Origin: Pseudomonas pisciculturae
Lineage (GTDB): Bacteria; Pseudomonadota; Gammaproteobacteria; Pseudomonadales; Pseudomonadaceae
DNA length: 64,000 nucleotides
Assembly (NCBI RefSeq): GCF_015461805.1
Contig: NZ_JACVZE010000009.1
Coordinates: 186,001 to 250,000, forward strand
Direction: 5' to 3'
A program made the position numbers and the translations under genes. Numbering within the stretch: position 1 is the stretch's first letter; each line of letters opens with the position of its first letter. The notes under the pieces are model-generated. The model worked only from the letters and a program-made list of their open reading frames with translations. It ran no database searches and was not told where the DNA came from. Of this stretch, positions 53,796-64,000 are shown piece by piece.

Positions 53796-54230
53796 ATGAC
53801 GACGCATATTCAACGTTCAGCGCTGCTGCCTTATCCGGCACAGGCGCTCTATGACCTGGTCAACGACGTGGCGCGTTACCCGGAATTCCTGCCGTGGTGC
53901 TCAACTGCCGAGGTGTTGGAGGGTAGCGATGAGCATATGGTCGCCAGCGTTGGTGTGGCGAAGGGCGGCCTTAGCCAGCACTTTGTCACGCGCAATGTAC
54001 TGGTGCCGGGCAAATCCATCGAAATGAACCTACAGGAGGGGCCTTTTACCCAGTTGCATGGTGTTTGGGTATTCAAGGCGCTGACCGACAAGGCCTGCAA
54101 GATCAGCCTGGATCTGTCATTCGACTACGCAGGGCCGATCGTGCGAGCGACGCTGGGGCCTTTGTTCAATCAGGCGGCCAATACGCTGGTGGATGCATTC
54201 TGTCAGCGGGCCAAGCAACTGCATGGTTGA
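53796..54230 (+). CDS. ratA: RatA/Coq10-like START-domain protein
   Basis: A 144-residue polyketide-cyclase/START fold protein (MTTHIQRSALLPYPAQALYDLVNDV...). Motifs ARYPEFLPWCSTAEVL and GPFTQLHGVWVF are typical of RatA/Coq10. In E. coli RatA was proposed to block 70S assembly; homologues in other organisms bind ubiquinone, and that role is equally likely. ATG 53796 chosen over an upstream start 33 codons earlier. It overlaps rnfH by 8 bases. Confidence 0.93.
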   Translation: MTTHIQRSALLPYPAQALYDLVNDVARYPEFLPWCSTAEVLEGSDEHMVASVGVAKGGLSQHFVTRNVLVPGKSIEMNLQEGPFTQLHGVWVFKALTDKACKISLDLSFDYAGPIVRATLGPLFNQAANTLVDAFCQRAKQLHG

Positions 54231-54525
54231 GATCGAGGTGGTGTACGCCGCCGTGGATCGCCAGGTGTTGTTGGCGGTGGCGGTGCCAGCGGGTACCCGT
54301 TTGCGAGCGGCAGTACAGTTATCAGGGATCGCGACGCAATTTCCTGAGATGGATCTTGCAGGCTGCGCTCTGGGAATATTCGGTAAGGTCGTTGCGGATT
54401 CAGACGTGCGTACCGTGCAGGCCGGTGATCGTATCGAGATCTATCGGCCTTTGCTGGCCGACCCTAAAGAAGTGCGCAGGCTGCGCGCTGCCAAGGCGGC
54501 GTTGGCCAGGCAGCAACACTCATAA
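54223..54525 (+). CDS. rnfH: RnfH family protein (UPF0125)
   Basis: A 100-residue beta-grasp (ubiquitin-like) protein starting MVEIEVVYAAVDRQ inside the ratA stop. The family motifs EVxYA, VGIFGK (here LGIFGKVV) and GDRIEIYRPLLADPKEVRR are present. It is always found after ratA; its function is unclear. A terminator follows. Confidence 0.93.
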   Translation: MVEIEVVYAAVDRQVLLAVAVPAGTRLRAAVQLSGIATQFPEMDLAGCALGIFGKVVADSDVRTVQAGDRIEIYRPLLADPKEVRRLRAAKAALARQQHS

Positions 54526-54546
54526 ATCTGCCAATTCGCACATAGC

Positions 54547-54572
54547 AAAAAGCCCGGCATGCCGGGCTTTTT
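54547..54572. terminator. Terminator between rnfH and bamE
   Basis: AAAAAGCCCGGCATGCCGGGCTTTTT, a fully symmetric hairpin serving the converging rnfH and bamE transcripts. Confidence 0.93.
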
Positions 54573-54588
54573 GTTGGGCGCCGCAAAG

Positions 54589-55116
54589 TTACTGCGGGCT
54601 GGTGTCCAGAGGCTGCGGCGTCGGGACGGGTACAGTCTCCACGCCGTCGACGTCTTTCTGGATCTTGTCGAGCAGTGAGCCGGGCTTGGCTGGCACTTCA
54701 GACTTCGGCTTCTCGGCTTCCTGCGCTGGCGCGGTCACGTTGGTACCGTTGTCCTTGCCTAGCAAGGCCTCATCGCGGCTTACGCCGGGCATGAAATCGC
54801 CGGACAGGCTCACAAGCTGGTCGTTGCCATTAAAAATGACACTGACGCGTTCCTGTTGGCGTTCACCGCCACCAGGCTGCAGGCTGTAGAGATAATCCCA
54901 GCGATCAGCATGGAACGTGTCGGTCAGCAGGGGGTTGCCCATGATAAACCGTACTTGCCGTCGGGTCATTCCCGGGCGTAACTGGTCTATCATGTCCTGC
55001 GTGACGACATTGCCCTGCTGGATGTCGATTTTGTAAACCCCGGGGAATGAACAACCGGCGAGTGCGAGCAGTCCCACAAAGGTGAAACTGGTTAGCAAGA
55101 GCTTGGTGTTTTGCAT
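54589..55116 (-). CDS. bamE: Outer-membrane assembly lipoprotein BamE (OmlA)
   Basis: A 175-residue lipoprotein with lipobox LAGC. The SmpA/OmlA fold is evident from the family motif KIDIQQGNVV...LRPGMTRRQVRFIMGNPL and the following DRWDYLYSL. The C-terminal 50 residues are a Pro/Glu-rich tail longer than in E. coli BamE, as usual in pseudomonads. It belongs to the Bam complex that inserts beta-barrels. It is divergent from fur with a 98-base gap, as in other Pseudomonas. Confidence 0.96.
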   Translation of the reverse strand: MQNTKLLLTSFTFVGLLALAGCSFPGVYKIDIQQGNVVTQDMIDQLRPGMTRRQVRFIMGNPLLTDTFHADRWDYLYSLQPGGGERQQERVSVIFNGNDQLVSLSGDFMPGVSRDEALLGKDNGTNVTAPAQEAEKPKSEVPAKPGSLLDKIQKDVDGVETVPVPTPQPLDTSPQ

Positions 55117-55214
55117 CGGTGGGCGACTTCCACTATCTTGGCTGGGACAACGTAAACGCCGATCATACCCGTATTAAGAGAAGCTGCGAAGCAGCATCCG
55201 CGAGAAAGCTAACC

Positions 55215-55619
55215 ATGGTTGAAAATAGCGAACTACGCAAAGCCGGTCTTAAAGTGACTCTGCCACGAGTCAAAATTCTACAAATGCTCGATTCTGCTGA
55301 GCAGCGCCACATGAGTGCCGAGGATGTTTACAAGGCGCTGATGGAGTCTAACGAGGACGTAGGCCTGGCCACGGTTTACCGTGTGCTTACCCAGTTTGAA
55401 GCCGCAGGGCTGGTGGTTCGTCATAATTTCGACGGCGGTCATGCAGTGTTCGAATTGGCTGACGGTGGTCATCACGACCACATGGTTGACCTGGATACCA
55501 ACGAGGTTATCGAGTTCACCAGCCCGGAGATCGAAGCACTGCAGCATAAGATTGCTGAGGACCATGGCTTCGATTTGGTTGACCACAATCTCGTGTTGTA
55601 CATCCGTAAGAAAAAGTAA
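55215..55619 (+). CDS. fur: Ferric uptake regulator
   Basis: A 134-residue Fur beginning MVENSELRKAGLKVTLPR. The DNA-binding domain (about 1-83) has ATVYRVLTQFEAAGLVVRH; the metal-binding His cluster is HHDHMVD. The protein contains no cysteine, so it lacks the CxxC structural zinc site of E. coli Fur. It represses iron-uptake genes when loaded with Fe2+. The start at 55215 gives the standard length. Confidence 0.97.
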   Translation: MVENSELRKAGLKVTLPRVKILQMLDSAEQRHMSAEDVYKALMESNEDVGLATVYRVLTQFEAAGLVVRHNFDGGHAVFELADGGHHDHMVDLDTNEVIEFTSPEIEALQHKIAEDHGFDLVDHNLVLYIRKKK

Positions 55620-55651
55620 AAATCGCTGCAGATTCGCTCTGCAAAACGATT

Positions 55652-55675
55652 GAAGGCGACCCTAGGGTCGCCTTC
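55652..55675. terminator. Hairpin after fur
   Basis: GAAGGCGACCC/GGGTCGCCTTC stem between fur and the convergent recN. The T-run is weak on both sides, so termination may be partial. Confidence 0.6.
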
Positions 55676-55704
55676 GTGCTTTATATAGAGGGAGATTTAT
55701 CCGT

Positions 55705-57378
55705 TCAGGCTTTAGCGGCCACGACCATTTTCTTCGCGTGGGCCAAAGATTCCTTGGTCAAATCTATGCCCCCGAGCATGCGTGCGACTTCTTCGACGCG
55801 TTCCGACTTGTTCAGCTTCGATACGGCGGTATGCGTTGCATCGCTGCCCCGCACTTTATGCACAAACAGATGCTGATGCCCTTGGGCGGCCACTTGTGGC
55901 AAGTGGGTTACGGTAAGCACCTGGCCTCGGTCCCCCAGGCGACGCAATAGCTGACCGACAATTTCTGCTGTCGGCCCGCCAATCCCCACGTCCACTTCAT
56001 CGAACACCAGTGTCGGTACTCGGGAGGTTTGTGCGGTGATCACCTGGATCGCCAGGCTGATGCGCGAGAGTTCGCCACCTGACGCCACTTTCGCCAACGC
56101 TTTGAGTGGTTGCCCGGGGTTGGCGCTGACTAATAGCTCGACCTGTTCCAGCCCGTGTGGCTGCAGCTCATTGCTGGTGTTGGGGCGTAATTCAATGGTG
56201 AAGCGGCCGCCCGGCATGCCCAGGCGCTGGATCTCCAATTCCACTGCGCTGGCCAGGCCGGTCGCCGATTGCTGGCGCAAGTCGCTTAGCTCTCGGGCTT
56301 TCTCTTGATAGTGGCGGGCGAATGCCGCGAGTTCATCGCCCAGGCGCTCGATGGATTCATCGTTTGCATTCAGGGTTTCAATTTCATCCAGCAGTTTCTG
56401 CTGCATCGTCGCCACTTCGGTGGGCTGGATTCGATGTTTGCGCGCCAGGGTGTAGATGGTGTCCAGGCGCTCTTCGATTTCTAGCAGGCGTGCCGGGTCG
56501 GCATCGAAATGATCCAGGAAGCGATTCAACTCGCCGACGGCTTCTTCTACCTGGATCTGTGCGCTGGTCAGCAGGGTGGTTGCTTCACACAAAGAGCCGG
56601 AGGCACTGTTCACGCTGGACAGGCGATTGAGGCTGGCAGTCAGCGCATTGAGCACATTGCCGGAATCGCTTTCACTGCATTGCTCGACGACTTGGCGGCA
56701 GATGCCCAGCAGCGTCTCTGCGTTTGTCAGGTTTTTTTGTTCCTGCTCAAGCTGTTCCAGCTCGGTCTCACCCAAGCCCAGGCTTTCCAGCTCTTCAAGC
56801 TGATAGCTGAGTAATTGGTGGCGAGCGCGCTGTTCGTCACCGGAGTTGGAGAGACGCTCCAGCTCATGGCGGGTCTGGCGCCAGCGCTGGGCGGCAAGCT
56901 GTACTTGCCGGGCAAGGTCGGTGGCACCGGCATACTCATCGAGCAGGCGGCGATGGGTGTCGGTTTTCAGCAGGGATTGGTGTTCGTGCTGGCTGTGGAT
57001 ATCGATCAGCAGCTCGCCCAAAGCCTTCAAGTCGCCAAGGGGGCAGGGCGTACCATTGATGTAGCCTCGCGAGCGTCCTTCCGCGGTGATCACCCGACGC
57101 AGGATGCACGGCCCGTCATTATTAAGGTCACGTTCCGCCAGCCAGCTTTCGGCTTCGGGTATGTCGGCGAGGTCGAAGGTGGCCAGAATGTCGGCCTTGT
57201 CGGCGCCGGGGCGTACGACGCCGCTGTCGGCGCGGTCACCCAGCGTCAGGCCCAGGGCGTCGAGCATGATCGACTTGCCGGCGCCGGTTTCGCCTGTGAT
57301 TACGCTCATCCCGCGATCCAGTTCGAGATCCAGGTGTTCAACGATGGCGTAGTTATGTACAGACAAGTGCACGAGCAT
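55705..57378 (-). CDS. recN: DNA repair protein RecN
   Basis: A 557-residue SMC-like ATPase: Walker A GETGAGKSIMLDALG near the N-terminus, long coiled coils (about 150-360), and C-terminal signature ASGGELSRISLA with Walker B LVFDEVDVGIGG. RecN acts in double-strand break repair, holding DNA ends or sisters together. A LexA box lies 27-42 bases upstream, so SOS induction is expected. Confidence 0.97.
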   Translation of the reverse strand: MLVHLSVHNYAIVEHLDLELDRGMSVITGETGAGKSIMLDALGLTLGDRADSGVVRPGADKADILATFDLADIPEAESWLAERDLNNDGPCILRRVITAEGRSRGYINGTPCPLGDLKALGELLIDIHSQHEHQSLLKTDTHRRLLDEYAGATDLARQVQLAAQRWRQTRHELERLSNSGDEQRARHQLLSYQLEELESLGLGETELEQLEQEQKNLTNAETLLGICRQVVEQCSESDSGNVLNALTASLNRLSSVNSASGSLCEATTLLTSAQIQVEEAVGELNRFLDHFDADPARLLEIEERLDTIYTLARKHRIQPTEVATMQQKLLDEIETLNANDESIERLGDELAAFARHYQEKARELSDLRQQSATGLASAVELEIQRLGMPGGRFTIELRPNTSNELQPHGLEQVELLVSANPGQPLKALAKVASGGELSRISLAIQVITAQTSRVPTLVFDEVDVGIGGPTAEIVGQLLRRLGDRGQVLTVTHLPQVAAQGHQHLFVHKVRGSDATHTAVSKLNKSERVEEVARMLGGIDLTKESLAHAKKMVVAAKA

Positions 57379-57404
57379 GACGGCCGCTCCCAGGTGTTAG
57401 GTCT

Positions 57405-57420
57405 GGTTATTTATACAGTG
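57405..57420 (-). promoter_or_regulatory. LexA box of recN
   Basis: Read on the recN strand: CTGTATAAATAACCAG, a CTG-N10-CAG site close to the consensus, ending 27 bases from the recN start. Confidence 0.88.
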
Positions 57421-57550
57421 TTTTGTTTGGGGCTGACAATCCTGATGCTTAGCTCGATTTGCTCGCTCGTCTGGGTTTTTTAGCGCAATGAGGAATGAAT
57501 GAGCCGGAATTGATCCCGCGCACTGGAAAGACTTTTGGTAACGCCTGCGC

Positions 57551-57580
57551 CCTTGAACCTGGAAATTGTGGCCCCATATA
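57551..57580 (+). promoter_or_regulatory. Heat-shock (sigma-32) promoter of grpE-dnaK-dnaJ
   Basis: CTTGAA (57552-57557) and CCCCATATA (57572-57580) separated by 14 bases fit the sigma-32 -35/-10 consensus, about 50 bases upstream of the grpE start. Confidence 0.88.
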
Positions 57581-57632
57581 CCGGAACAGAAGCGCGAGTT
57601 GAGATCGCGCATGATTTTGAAAGGAGAAATCT

Positions 57633-58193
57633 ATGGCTGACGAACAGACGCAGGATACGCAAACTCCAGACGCTAACTCGGCTGCCGGTGATGAGCTGGC
57701 GACTCGTGTGCAAGTGCTCGAAGAGCAATTGGCTGCTGCGCAGGACCAGTCTTTGCGTGTTGCCGCCGATCTGCAGAACGTCCGCCGCCGTGCCGAGCAG
57801 GATGTAGAGAAGGCGCATAAATTCGCGCTGGAAAAATTCGCCAATGACTTGCTGCCGATCATCGACAGCCTGGAACGTGGCCTTGAGTTGTCCAACCCGG
57901 ACGACGAAAACATCCGCCCGATGCGCGAAGGGATCGAGCTGACCCTGAAAATGTTCCAGGACACCCTGAAGCGTTATCAGTTAGAAGCGATTGATCCACA
58001 AGGCGGTGAGCCGTTTAACGCTGAGCATCATCAAGCCATGGCCATGCAGGAAAGCCATGACCTGGAGCCGAACAGCGTGCTGAAGACGTTCCAGAAGGGT
58101 TACCTGCTCAATGGTCGCTTGTTGCGCCCGGCGATGGTTGTAGTGAGCAAGGCGCCAGCGCCGGTTTCGCCCTCTATTGATGAGCAGGCTTGA
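57633..58193 (+). CDS. grpE: Nucleotide exchange factor GrpE
   Basis: A 186-residue GrpE with an acidic N-terminus, a long helix (about 25-85, LEEQLAAAQDQSLRVAADLQNVRRR) and the C-terminal beta domain (HHQAMAMQESHDLEPNSV, LLNGRLLRPAMVVVS). It releases ADP from DnaK. AAAGGAG precedes the ATG, and the heat-shock promoter lies upstream. dnaK follows after 102 bases. Confidence 0.97.
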   Translation: MADEQTQDTQTPDANSAAGDELATRVQVLEEQLAAAQDQSLRVAADLQNVRRRAEQDVEKAHKFALEKFANDLLPIIDSLERGLELSNPDDENIRPMREGIELTLKMFQDTLKRYQLEAIDPQGGEPFNAEHHQAMAMQESHDLEPNSVLKTFQKGYLLNGRLLRPAMVVVSKAPAPVSPSIDEQA

Positions 58194-58295
58194 AATCCGC
58201 CGCAAGGCCCCCATCTATAAGTCAAGCGTTTAAGTGCTACCGCAGTTAGCCACAACTGCTGCGGCAACCAAATTCAAGTTTCGGGAGAGTAAATC

Positions 58296-60212
<1,917 letters not shown>

Positions 60213-60529
60213 GTTGGTCGCCCGGTTGACCGCTATCAAGCGGTGACTGGTAGGATGTCGCCGCGCGGGAGCTTGCTCCCGCGTTGGCGTGTCTGGGGTA
60301 TGCGAATTTTTACAGCATGCGACAACGTTCGGATGCTGGCGGTGTGATCGGGAATGCTCCTGCTTTCCGAGCAGTAAATACCGCATTTTTGGCCGGGTCC
60401 CTGGCTAAAAGTAGTAATGACCAGGATCGTTGAATTGACGTGAGTTGGGTCCGGGCCTGTATTGGGGCTCAACGAGTTTGGCAAGGCTCAGGAGGGTCTG
60501 GCTGAACGTCCTTAAGAGTGCAAAGACTT
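60213..60529 (+). other. dnaK-dnaJ spacer with a REP-like hairpin
   Basis: 317 bases without a gene. A perfect CGCGGGAGCTTGCTCCCGCG hairpin lies at 60264-60283, a single REP-like unit that could attenuate or stabilise the transcript. The rest shows no clear promoter or frame. Confidence 0.6.
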
Positions 60530-61654
60530 ATGGCAAAGCGTGACTATTACGAAGTGTTGGGTGTGGAGCGCGGCTCCAGCGAGGCGGACCTGAAAAAGGC
60601 CTACCGTCGCCTGGCGATGAAGCACCACCCGGACCGTAATCCGGATAGCAAAGAATCCGAAGAACTGTTCAAAGAGGCCAACGAGGCCTACGAATGTCTG
60701 TCTGATCCCAATAAGCGTGCGGCCTACGACCAGTATGGCCATGCCGGTGTCGACCCGAGCATGGGTGGCGGCGGCGCCGGTTTTGGCGGTCAGAACTTCT
60801 CCGATATTTTCGGTGATGTGTTCAGCGACTTCTTCGGCGGTGGCCGTGGTGGCCAGCGAGGCGGTGCCCAGCGCGGCAGCGACTTGCGCTACACCCTGGA
60901 GCTGAATCTCGAAGAGGCCGTGCGTGGTACCAGCGTCAACATCCGTGTCCCGACGCTGGTCAACTGCAAGCCGTGCGACGGCTCGGGTGCCAAGAAAGGT
61001 TCCTCGCCCATTACCTGCCCGACGTGCGGCGGTATTGGCCAGGTTCGCATGCAGCAGGGCTTCTTCTCGGTGCAGCAGACCTGCCCGCGTTGCCATGGCC
61101 AGGGCAAGATCATCTCCGATCCGTGCGACTCCTGTCATGGCGAAGGCCGCGTAGAAGAGTACAAGACCCTGTCGGTGAAAGTGCCTGCTGGCGTTGATAC
61201 GGGTGATCGTATCCGTCTGTCGGGCGAAGGCGAGGCGGGCACTCAGGGTGGCCCTACCGGCGACCTGTACGTGGTGATCAATGTGCGTGAGCACTCGATC
61301 TTCCAGCGAGATGGGAAGCACCTGTTCTGTGAAGTGCCGATCAGCTTTGTCGATGCGGCCTTGGGCGGCGAGTTGGAAATCCCGACCCTTGATGGTCGAG
61401 TCAAGCTCAAGATCCCTGAGGGTACCCAGACCGGCAAGCAGTTCCGTATCCGCGGCAAAGGCGTTGCGCCGGTGCGTGGTGGTGGTGCGGGTGACCTGAT
61501 GTGCCGTGTGGCGGTAGAAACTCCGGTCAATCTGAATCGTCGTCAGCGTGAGTTGCTCGAAGAGTTCCGCAGTTCAATGGAGGGTGATGACTCCCACTCG
61601 CCGAAAACCGCGGGCTTCTTCGACGGTGTGAAGCGCTTCTTCGGCGATCTGTAA
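60530..61654 (+). CDS. dnaJ: Co-chaperone DnaJ (Hsp40)
   Basis: A 374-residue type I DnaJ: J domain with HPD (about 1-70), Gly/Phe region, four CxxCxGxG zinc repeats (CKPCDGSG, CPTCGGIG, CPRCHGQG, CDSCHGEG) and the C-terminal peptide-binding domain. It stimulates DnaK ATPase and delivers substrates. ATG 60530 (MAKRDYYEVLG) is the conserved start. dapB follows after 10 bases. Confidence 0.98.
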   Translation: MAKRDYYEVLGVERGSSEADLKKAYRRLAMKHHPDRNPDSKESEELFKEANEAYECLSDPNKRAAYDQYGHAGVDPSMGGGGAGFGGQNFSDIFGDVFSDFFGGGRGGQRGGAQRGSDLRYTLELNLEEAVRGTSVNIRVPTLVNCKPCDGSGAKKGSSPITCPTCGGIGQVRMQQGFFSVQQTCPRCHGQGKIISDPCDSCHGEGRVEEYKTLSVKVPAGVDTGDRIRLSGEGEAGTQGGPTGDLYVVINVREHSIFQRDGKHLFCEVPISFVDAALGGELEIPTLDGRVKLKIPEGTQTGKQFRIRGKGVAPVRGGGAGDLMCRVAVETPVNLNRRQRELLEEFRSSMEGDDSHSPKTAGFFDGVKRFFGDL

Positions 61655-61664
61655 GGAATTGAAT

Positions 61665-62471
61665 ATGCGACGTATAGCTGTAATGGGCGCTGCTGGGCGT
61701 ATGGGTAAAACCCTCGTCGAGGCCGTGCAGCAACGTTCCCCGGCTTCCGGGCTGACGGCAGCGATCGTTCGCCCTGGCAGCACGTTGATCGGTGCAGATG
61801 CGGGCGAGTTGGCTTCGTTGGGCCGTATCGGCGTTTCGTTGTCGGGCAACCTGGAGCAGGTCGCGGACGAGTTCGATGTGCTGATCGACTTCACCCTGCC
61901 GGATGTGATGCTGAAAAACCTGGCGTTCTGTCGTAAGGCGGGCAAGGCCATGGTGATCGGCACCACGGGTTTGACGGGTGAGCAGAAGCAATTGCTGGTG
62001 GAAGCGGGCAAGGATATCCCTGTCGTGTTCGCCGCCAACTTCAGCGTCGGTGTGAACCTGTCGCTCAAGCTGTTGGACTTGGCTGCGCGCGTGTTGGGCG
62101 ATGAGGCGGATATCGAGATCATCGAGACCCATCACCGTCACAAGATCGACGCGCCGTCGGGTACCGCGCTGCGCATGGGTGAAGCGATTGCCGATGCGCT
62201 GGGGCGTGACCTGTCGAAAGTGGCGGTGTACGGGCGTGAAGGCCATACCGGTGCGCGTGCGCGTGACACCATCGGCTTTGCGACTGTGCGCGGTGGCGAT
62301 GTGGTCGGTGATCACACCGTACTGTTCGCAACCGAAGGCGAGCGCCTGGAAATCACACACAAGGCTTCCAGTCGCATGACCTTTGCCAAGGGTGCGGTAC
62401 GTGCTGCGCTCTGGTTGGAAGGTCGCGAGCCGGGTCTGTATGACATGCGCGATGTGCTGGATCTGCACTAA
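61665..62471 (+). CDS. dapB: 4-hydroxy-tetrahydrodipicolinate reductase
   Basis: A 268-residue DapB: N-terminal NAD(P) motif VMGAAGRMGK, active-site region HHRHKIDAPSGTA, C-terminal tetramer domain. It performs the second committed step of lysine and diaminopimelate synthesis. The AAGGAA ribosome site overlaps the dnaJ stop, so it is read from the dnaJ transcript. The nearby TTG two codons upstream was rejected. Confidence 0.97.
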   Translation: MRRIAVMGAAGRMGKTLVEAVQQRSPASGLTAAIVRPGSTLIGADAGELASLGRIGVSLSGNLEQVADEFDVLIDFTLPDVMLKNLAFCRKAGKAMVIGTTGLTGEQKQLLVEAGKDIPVVFAANFSVGVNLSLKLLDLAARVLGDEADIEIIETHHRHKIDAPSGTALRMGEAIADALGRDLSKVAVYGREGHTGARARDTIGFATVRGGDVVGDHTVLFATEGERLEITHKASSRMTFAKGAVRAALWLEGREPGLYDMRDVLDLH

Positions 62472-62485
62472 TCCGTAGCTTAAAT

Positions 62486-62518
62486 GGGGTCTCAAGCTTA
62501 TGCTTAGGCCCCGTTTTT
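62486..62518 (+). terminator. Terminator after dapB
   Basis: GGGGTCTCAAGC-TTAT-GCTTAGGCCCC with one mismatch, then GTTTTTA, 15 bases after dapB. Confidence 0.75.
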
Positions 62519-62605
62519 ACCCGCTAAGCGACGCCCTGTCGCATTCCCCTGCCTTTTCGGCTCATTAGCGGTGGACCAAAAAAGCCTTTTTCTGTAAGCT
62601 ACAGC

Positions 62606-62685
62606 TTTAGTGTGTTCACTAAAAGCGCGCAGAATAATTCAGTGAATAAGCGGAGTGACGTGTCCATACGTCACTCCGCTTTTTT
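62606..62685 (+). promoter_or_regulatory. carA upstream region with terminator-like hairpin
   Basis: Two hairpins: TTTAGTG-TGTT-CACTAAA (62606-62623) and a perfect 14-bp stem AAGCGGAGTGACGT/ACGTCACTCCGCTT with a 6-base loop and T-run (62648-62685), 44 bases before the carA start. It could be a leader attenuator or an insulating terminator. Confidence 0.65.
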
Positions 62686-62729
62686 ACACCTGCGATCGCC
62701 CTTTCAGGCTTTATTTACGGGAGGTCTTC

Positions 62730-63866
62730 TTGACTAAGCCAGCCATACTCGCCCTTGCTGATGGCAGCATTTTTCGCGGCGAAGCCATTGGAGCCGACGG
62801 TCAAACCGTTGGAGAGGTGGTGTTTAACACTGCCATGACCGGCTATCAGGAAATCCTTACCGATCCTTCCTACGCCCAACAGATCGTTACCCTGACCTAT
62901 CCGCACATCGGCAATACCGGTACTACACCGGAAGACGTCGAGTCTGATCGTGTCTGGTCCGCCGGCCTGGTTATTCGTGACCTGCCACTGGTTGCGAGCA
63001 ACTGGCGTAACACGATGTCACTGTCCGATTACCTGAAAGCCAACAATGTTGTGGCAATCGCCGGTATCGACACGCGCCGCCTCACACGCATCCTGCGTGA
63101 AAAAGGCTCGCAGAACGGCTGCATCATGGTCGGTGACGACATTTCCGAAGCGGCAGCCATTGCTGCAGCGCAGGGTTTCCCTGGCCTGAAAGGCATGGAC
63201 CTGGCGAAAGTCGTCAGCGTCAAAGAGAAGTACGAATGGCGCTCCACTGTCTGGGACTTGAAGACCGACAGCCACGCGACCATCGAAGCCGCTGACCTGC
63301 CGTACCACGTTGTGGCCTATGACTACGGCGTGAAGTACAACATCCTGCGCATGTTGGTCGAGCGCGGTTGCCGCGTCACCGTAGTGCCGGCGCAAACCCC
63401 AGCCAGCGACGTACTCGCCCTGCAACCGGACGGCGTGTTCCTGTCTAACGGCCCAGGCGACCCTGAGCCTTGCGACTACGCCATCCAGGCGATCAAGGAA
63501 GTATTGGAAACCGAGATCCCGGTCTTCGGTATCTGCCTCGGTCACCAACTGCTGGCTCTGGCCTCCGGCGCCAAGACCCTGAAAATGGGTCACGGCCACC
63601 ACGGTGCCAACCACCCAGTGCAAGACCTGGACACCGGCGTCGTCATGATCACCAGCCAGAACCACGGTTTTGCTGTGGATGAAGCGACCTTGCCGAGCAA
63701 CGTGCGCGCCATTCACAAGTCGCTGTTCGATGGTTCCCTGCAAGGCATCGAGCGTACCGACAAGAGCGCGTTCAGCTTCCAGGGCCACCCTGAAGCGAGC
63801 CCGGGCCCGAACGACGTAGCGCCGCTGTTCGACCGTTTCATCAATGAGATGGCCAAGCGACGCTGA
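62730..63866 (+). CDS. carA: Carbamoyl-phosphate synthase small (glutaminase) subunit (TTG start)
   Basis: A 378-residue CarA: N-terminal small-subunit domain (MTKPAILALADGSIFRGEAI) and a C-terminal class I glutamine amidotransferase with the nucleophile Cys in FGICLGHQLLALA and the His-Glu pair in FSFQGHPEASPGP. It passes ammonia from glutamine to CarB for pyrimidine and arginine synthesis. The TTG at 62730 has GGGAGG six bases upstream and gives the P. aeruginosa length; the longer open frame through the hairpin was rejected. Confidence 0.96.
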   Translation: MTKPAILALADGSIFRGEAIGADGQTVGEVVFNTAMTGYQEILTDPSYAQQIVTLTYPHIGNTGTTPEDVESDRVWSAGLVIRDLPLVASNWRNTMSLSDYLKANNVVAIAGIDTRRLTRILREKGSQNGCIMVGDDISEAAAIAAAQGFPGLKGMDLAKVVSVKEKYEWRSTVWDLKTDSHATIEAADLPYHVVAYDYGVKYNILRMLVERGCRVTVVPAQTPASDVLALQPDGVFLSNGPGDPEPCDYAIQAIKEVLETEIPVFGICLGHQLLALASGAKTLKMGHGHHGANHPVQDLDTGVVMITSQNHGFAVDEATLPSNVRAIHKSLFDGSLQGIERTDKSAFSFQGHPEASPGPNDVAPLFDRFINEMAKRR

Positions 63867-63873
63867 CTGAGCG

Positions 63874-63912
63874 GCCTGCGGGCGGCCCCGAACCTCGGTG
63901 GCCCCCGCAGGC
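63874..63912. repeat. Hairpin between carA and carB
   Basis: GCCTGCGGG/CCCGCAGGC arms with a GC-rich centre and no T-run. It may stabilise or space the carAB message rather than end it. Confidence 0.55.
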
Positions 63913-63971
63913 TCTTCAAAGATTGTTCAAGACGGCTTGCCGACTGACCTGCGGATTTGAGTGACAAACCC

Positions 63972-64000
63972 ATGCCAAAACGTACAGACATAAAAAGCAT
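63972..64000 (+). CDS. carB: Carbamoyl-phosphate synthase large subunit, first residues (truncated by window edge)
   Basis: The frame from ATG 63972 reads MPKRTDIKS, the conserved CarB start, and runs off the right edge. The 105-base gap after carA fits a carAB operon; the rest of the gene (about 1073 residues in the family) is outside the window. Confidence 0.88.

Overview
The window reads as a chromosomal segment of a fluorescent Pseudomonas, most likely the P. fluorescens group. Three things point there. The order mscL-katB-ankB-radA-PilZ-cstA-yjiX-yjiA-glyA-morA follows the P. aeruginosa PA4601-PA4615 neighbourhood. The tmRNA tag reads ANDENYGQEFALAA. REP/REPIN elements with the core GTGGGAGGGGGCTTGC are scattered between genes, as in SBW25-like strains. 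Both ends of the window cut genes: cioA at the left and carB at the right.

Layout. 0-1.6 kb: end of the cyanide-insensitive quinol oxidase operon (cioA, cioB and a 55-residue DUF2474 gene). 1.6-9.1 kb: rlmG, a LuxR solo (ppoR type), fpr, mscL, periplasmic catalase katB with ankB, and radA. 9.2-20.6 kb: PilZ receptor (mapZ type), cstA-yjiX-yjiA, glyA, the c-di-GMP enzyme morA, and ettA. 20.9-35.2 kb: gdhA, a GreA/GreB-like factor, several small or uncharacterised envelope proteins, a stand-alone HSDR_N nuclease-like gene, a PchB/AroQ-type chorismate mutase, a DUF4105 protein, a Lon-like protease, yqhA and an ArnT-like glycosyltransferase.

35.6-46.6 kb: an accessory island sitting against the 3' end of ssrA (tmRNA). 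It carries a two-gene cassette of unknown function (a 413-residue soluble protein and a four-helix membrane protein). It also carries vsr, divergent from a tightly overlapping operon: cytosine-5 DNA methyltransferase, GHKL/MORC-like ATPase, Z1-domain helicase-like ATPase and a DUF4420 PD-(D/E)XK nuclease. This is the architecture Iyer, Abhiman and Aravind (2008) predicted to be a MutL/MORC-containing restriction-modification system. Next to ssrA I found, in a frame broken by stop codons, the remains of a P4-type tyrosine integrase. At the other edge is a degenerate copy of the ssrA 3' end. The island therefore looks old and immobilised.

46.6-64 kb: core genome again. ssrA and smpB (trans-translation) flank the lactate genes (dld, lldP and lldR, with a clear LldR-type operator but no lldD). 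Then come ratA-rnfH, bamE, fur, recN with a LexA box, grpE-dnaK-dnaJ with a sigma-32 promoter, dapB, and carA-carB with a strong terminator-like hairpin just ahead of carA.

The best candidates for new biology are the MORC/Z1 restriction island, the uncharacterised two-gene cassette beside it and the fossil integrase. No CRISPR array, intact transposase or tRNA gene was seen. Similarity statements rest on motif reading and memory of families; no database search was run.
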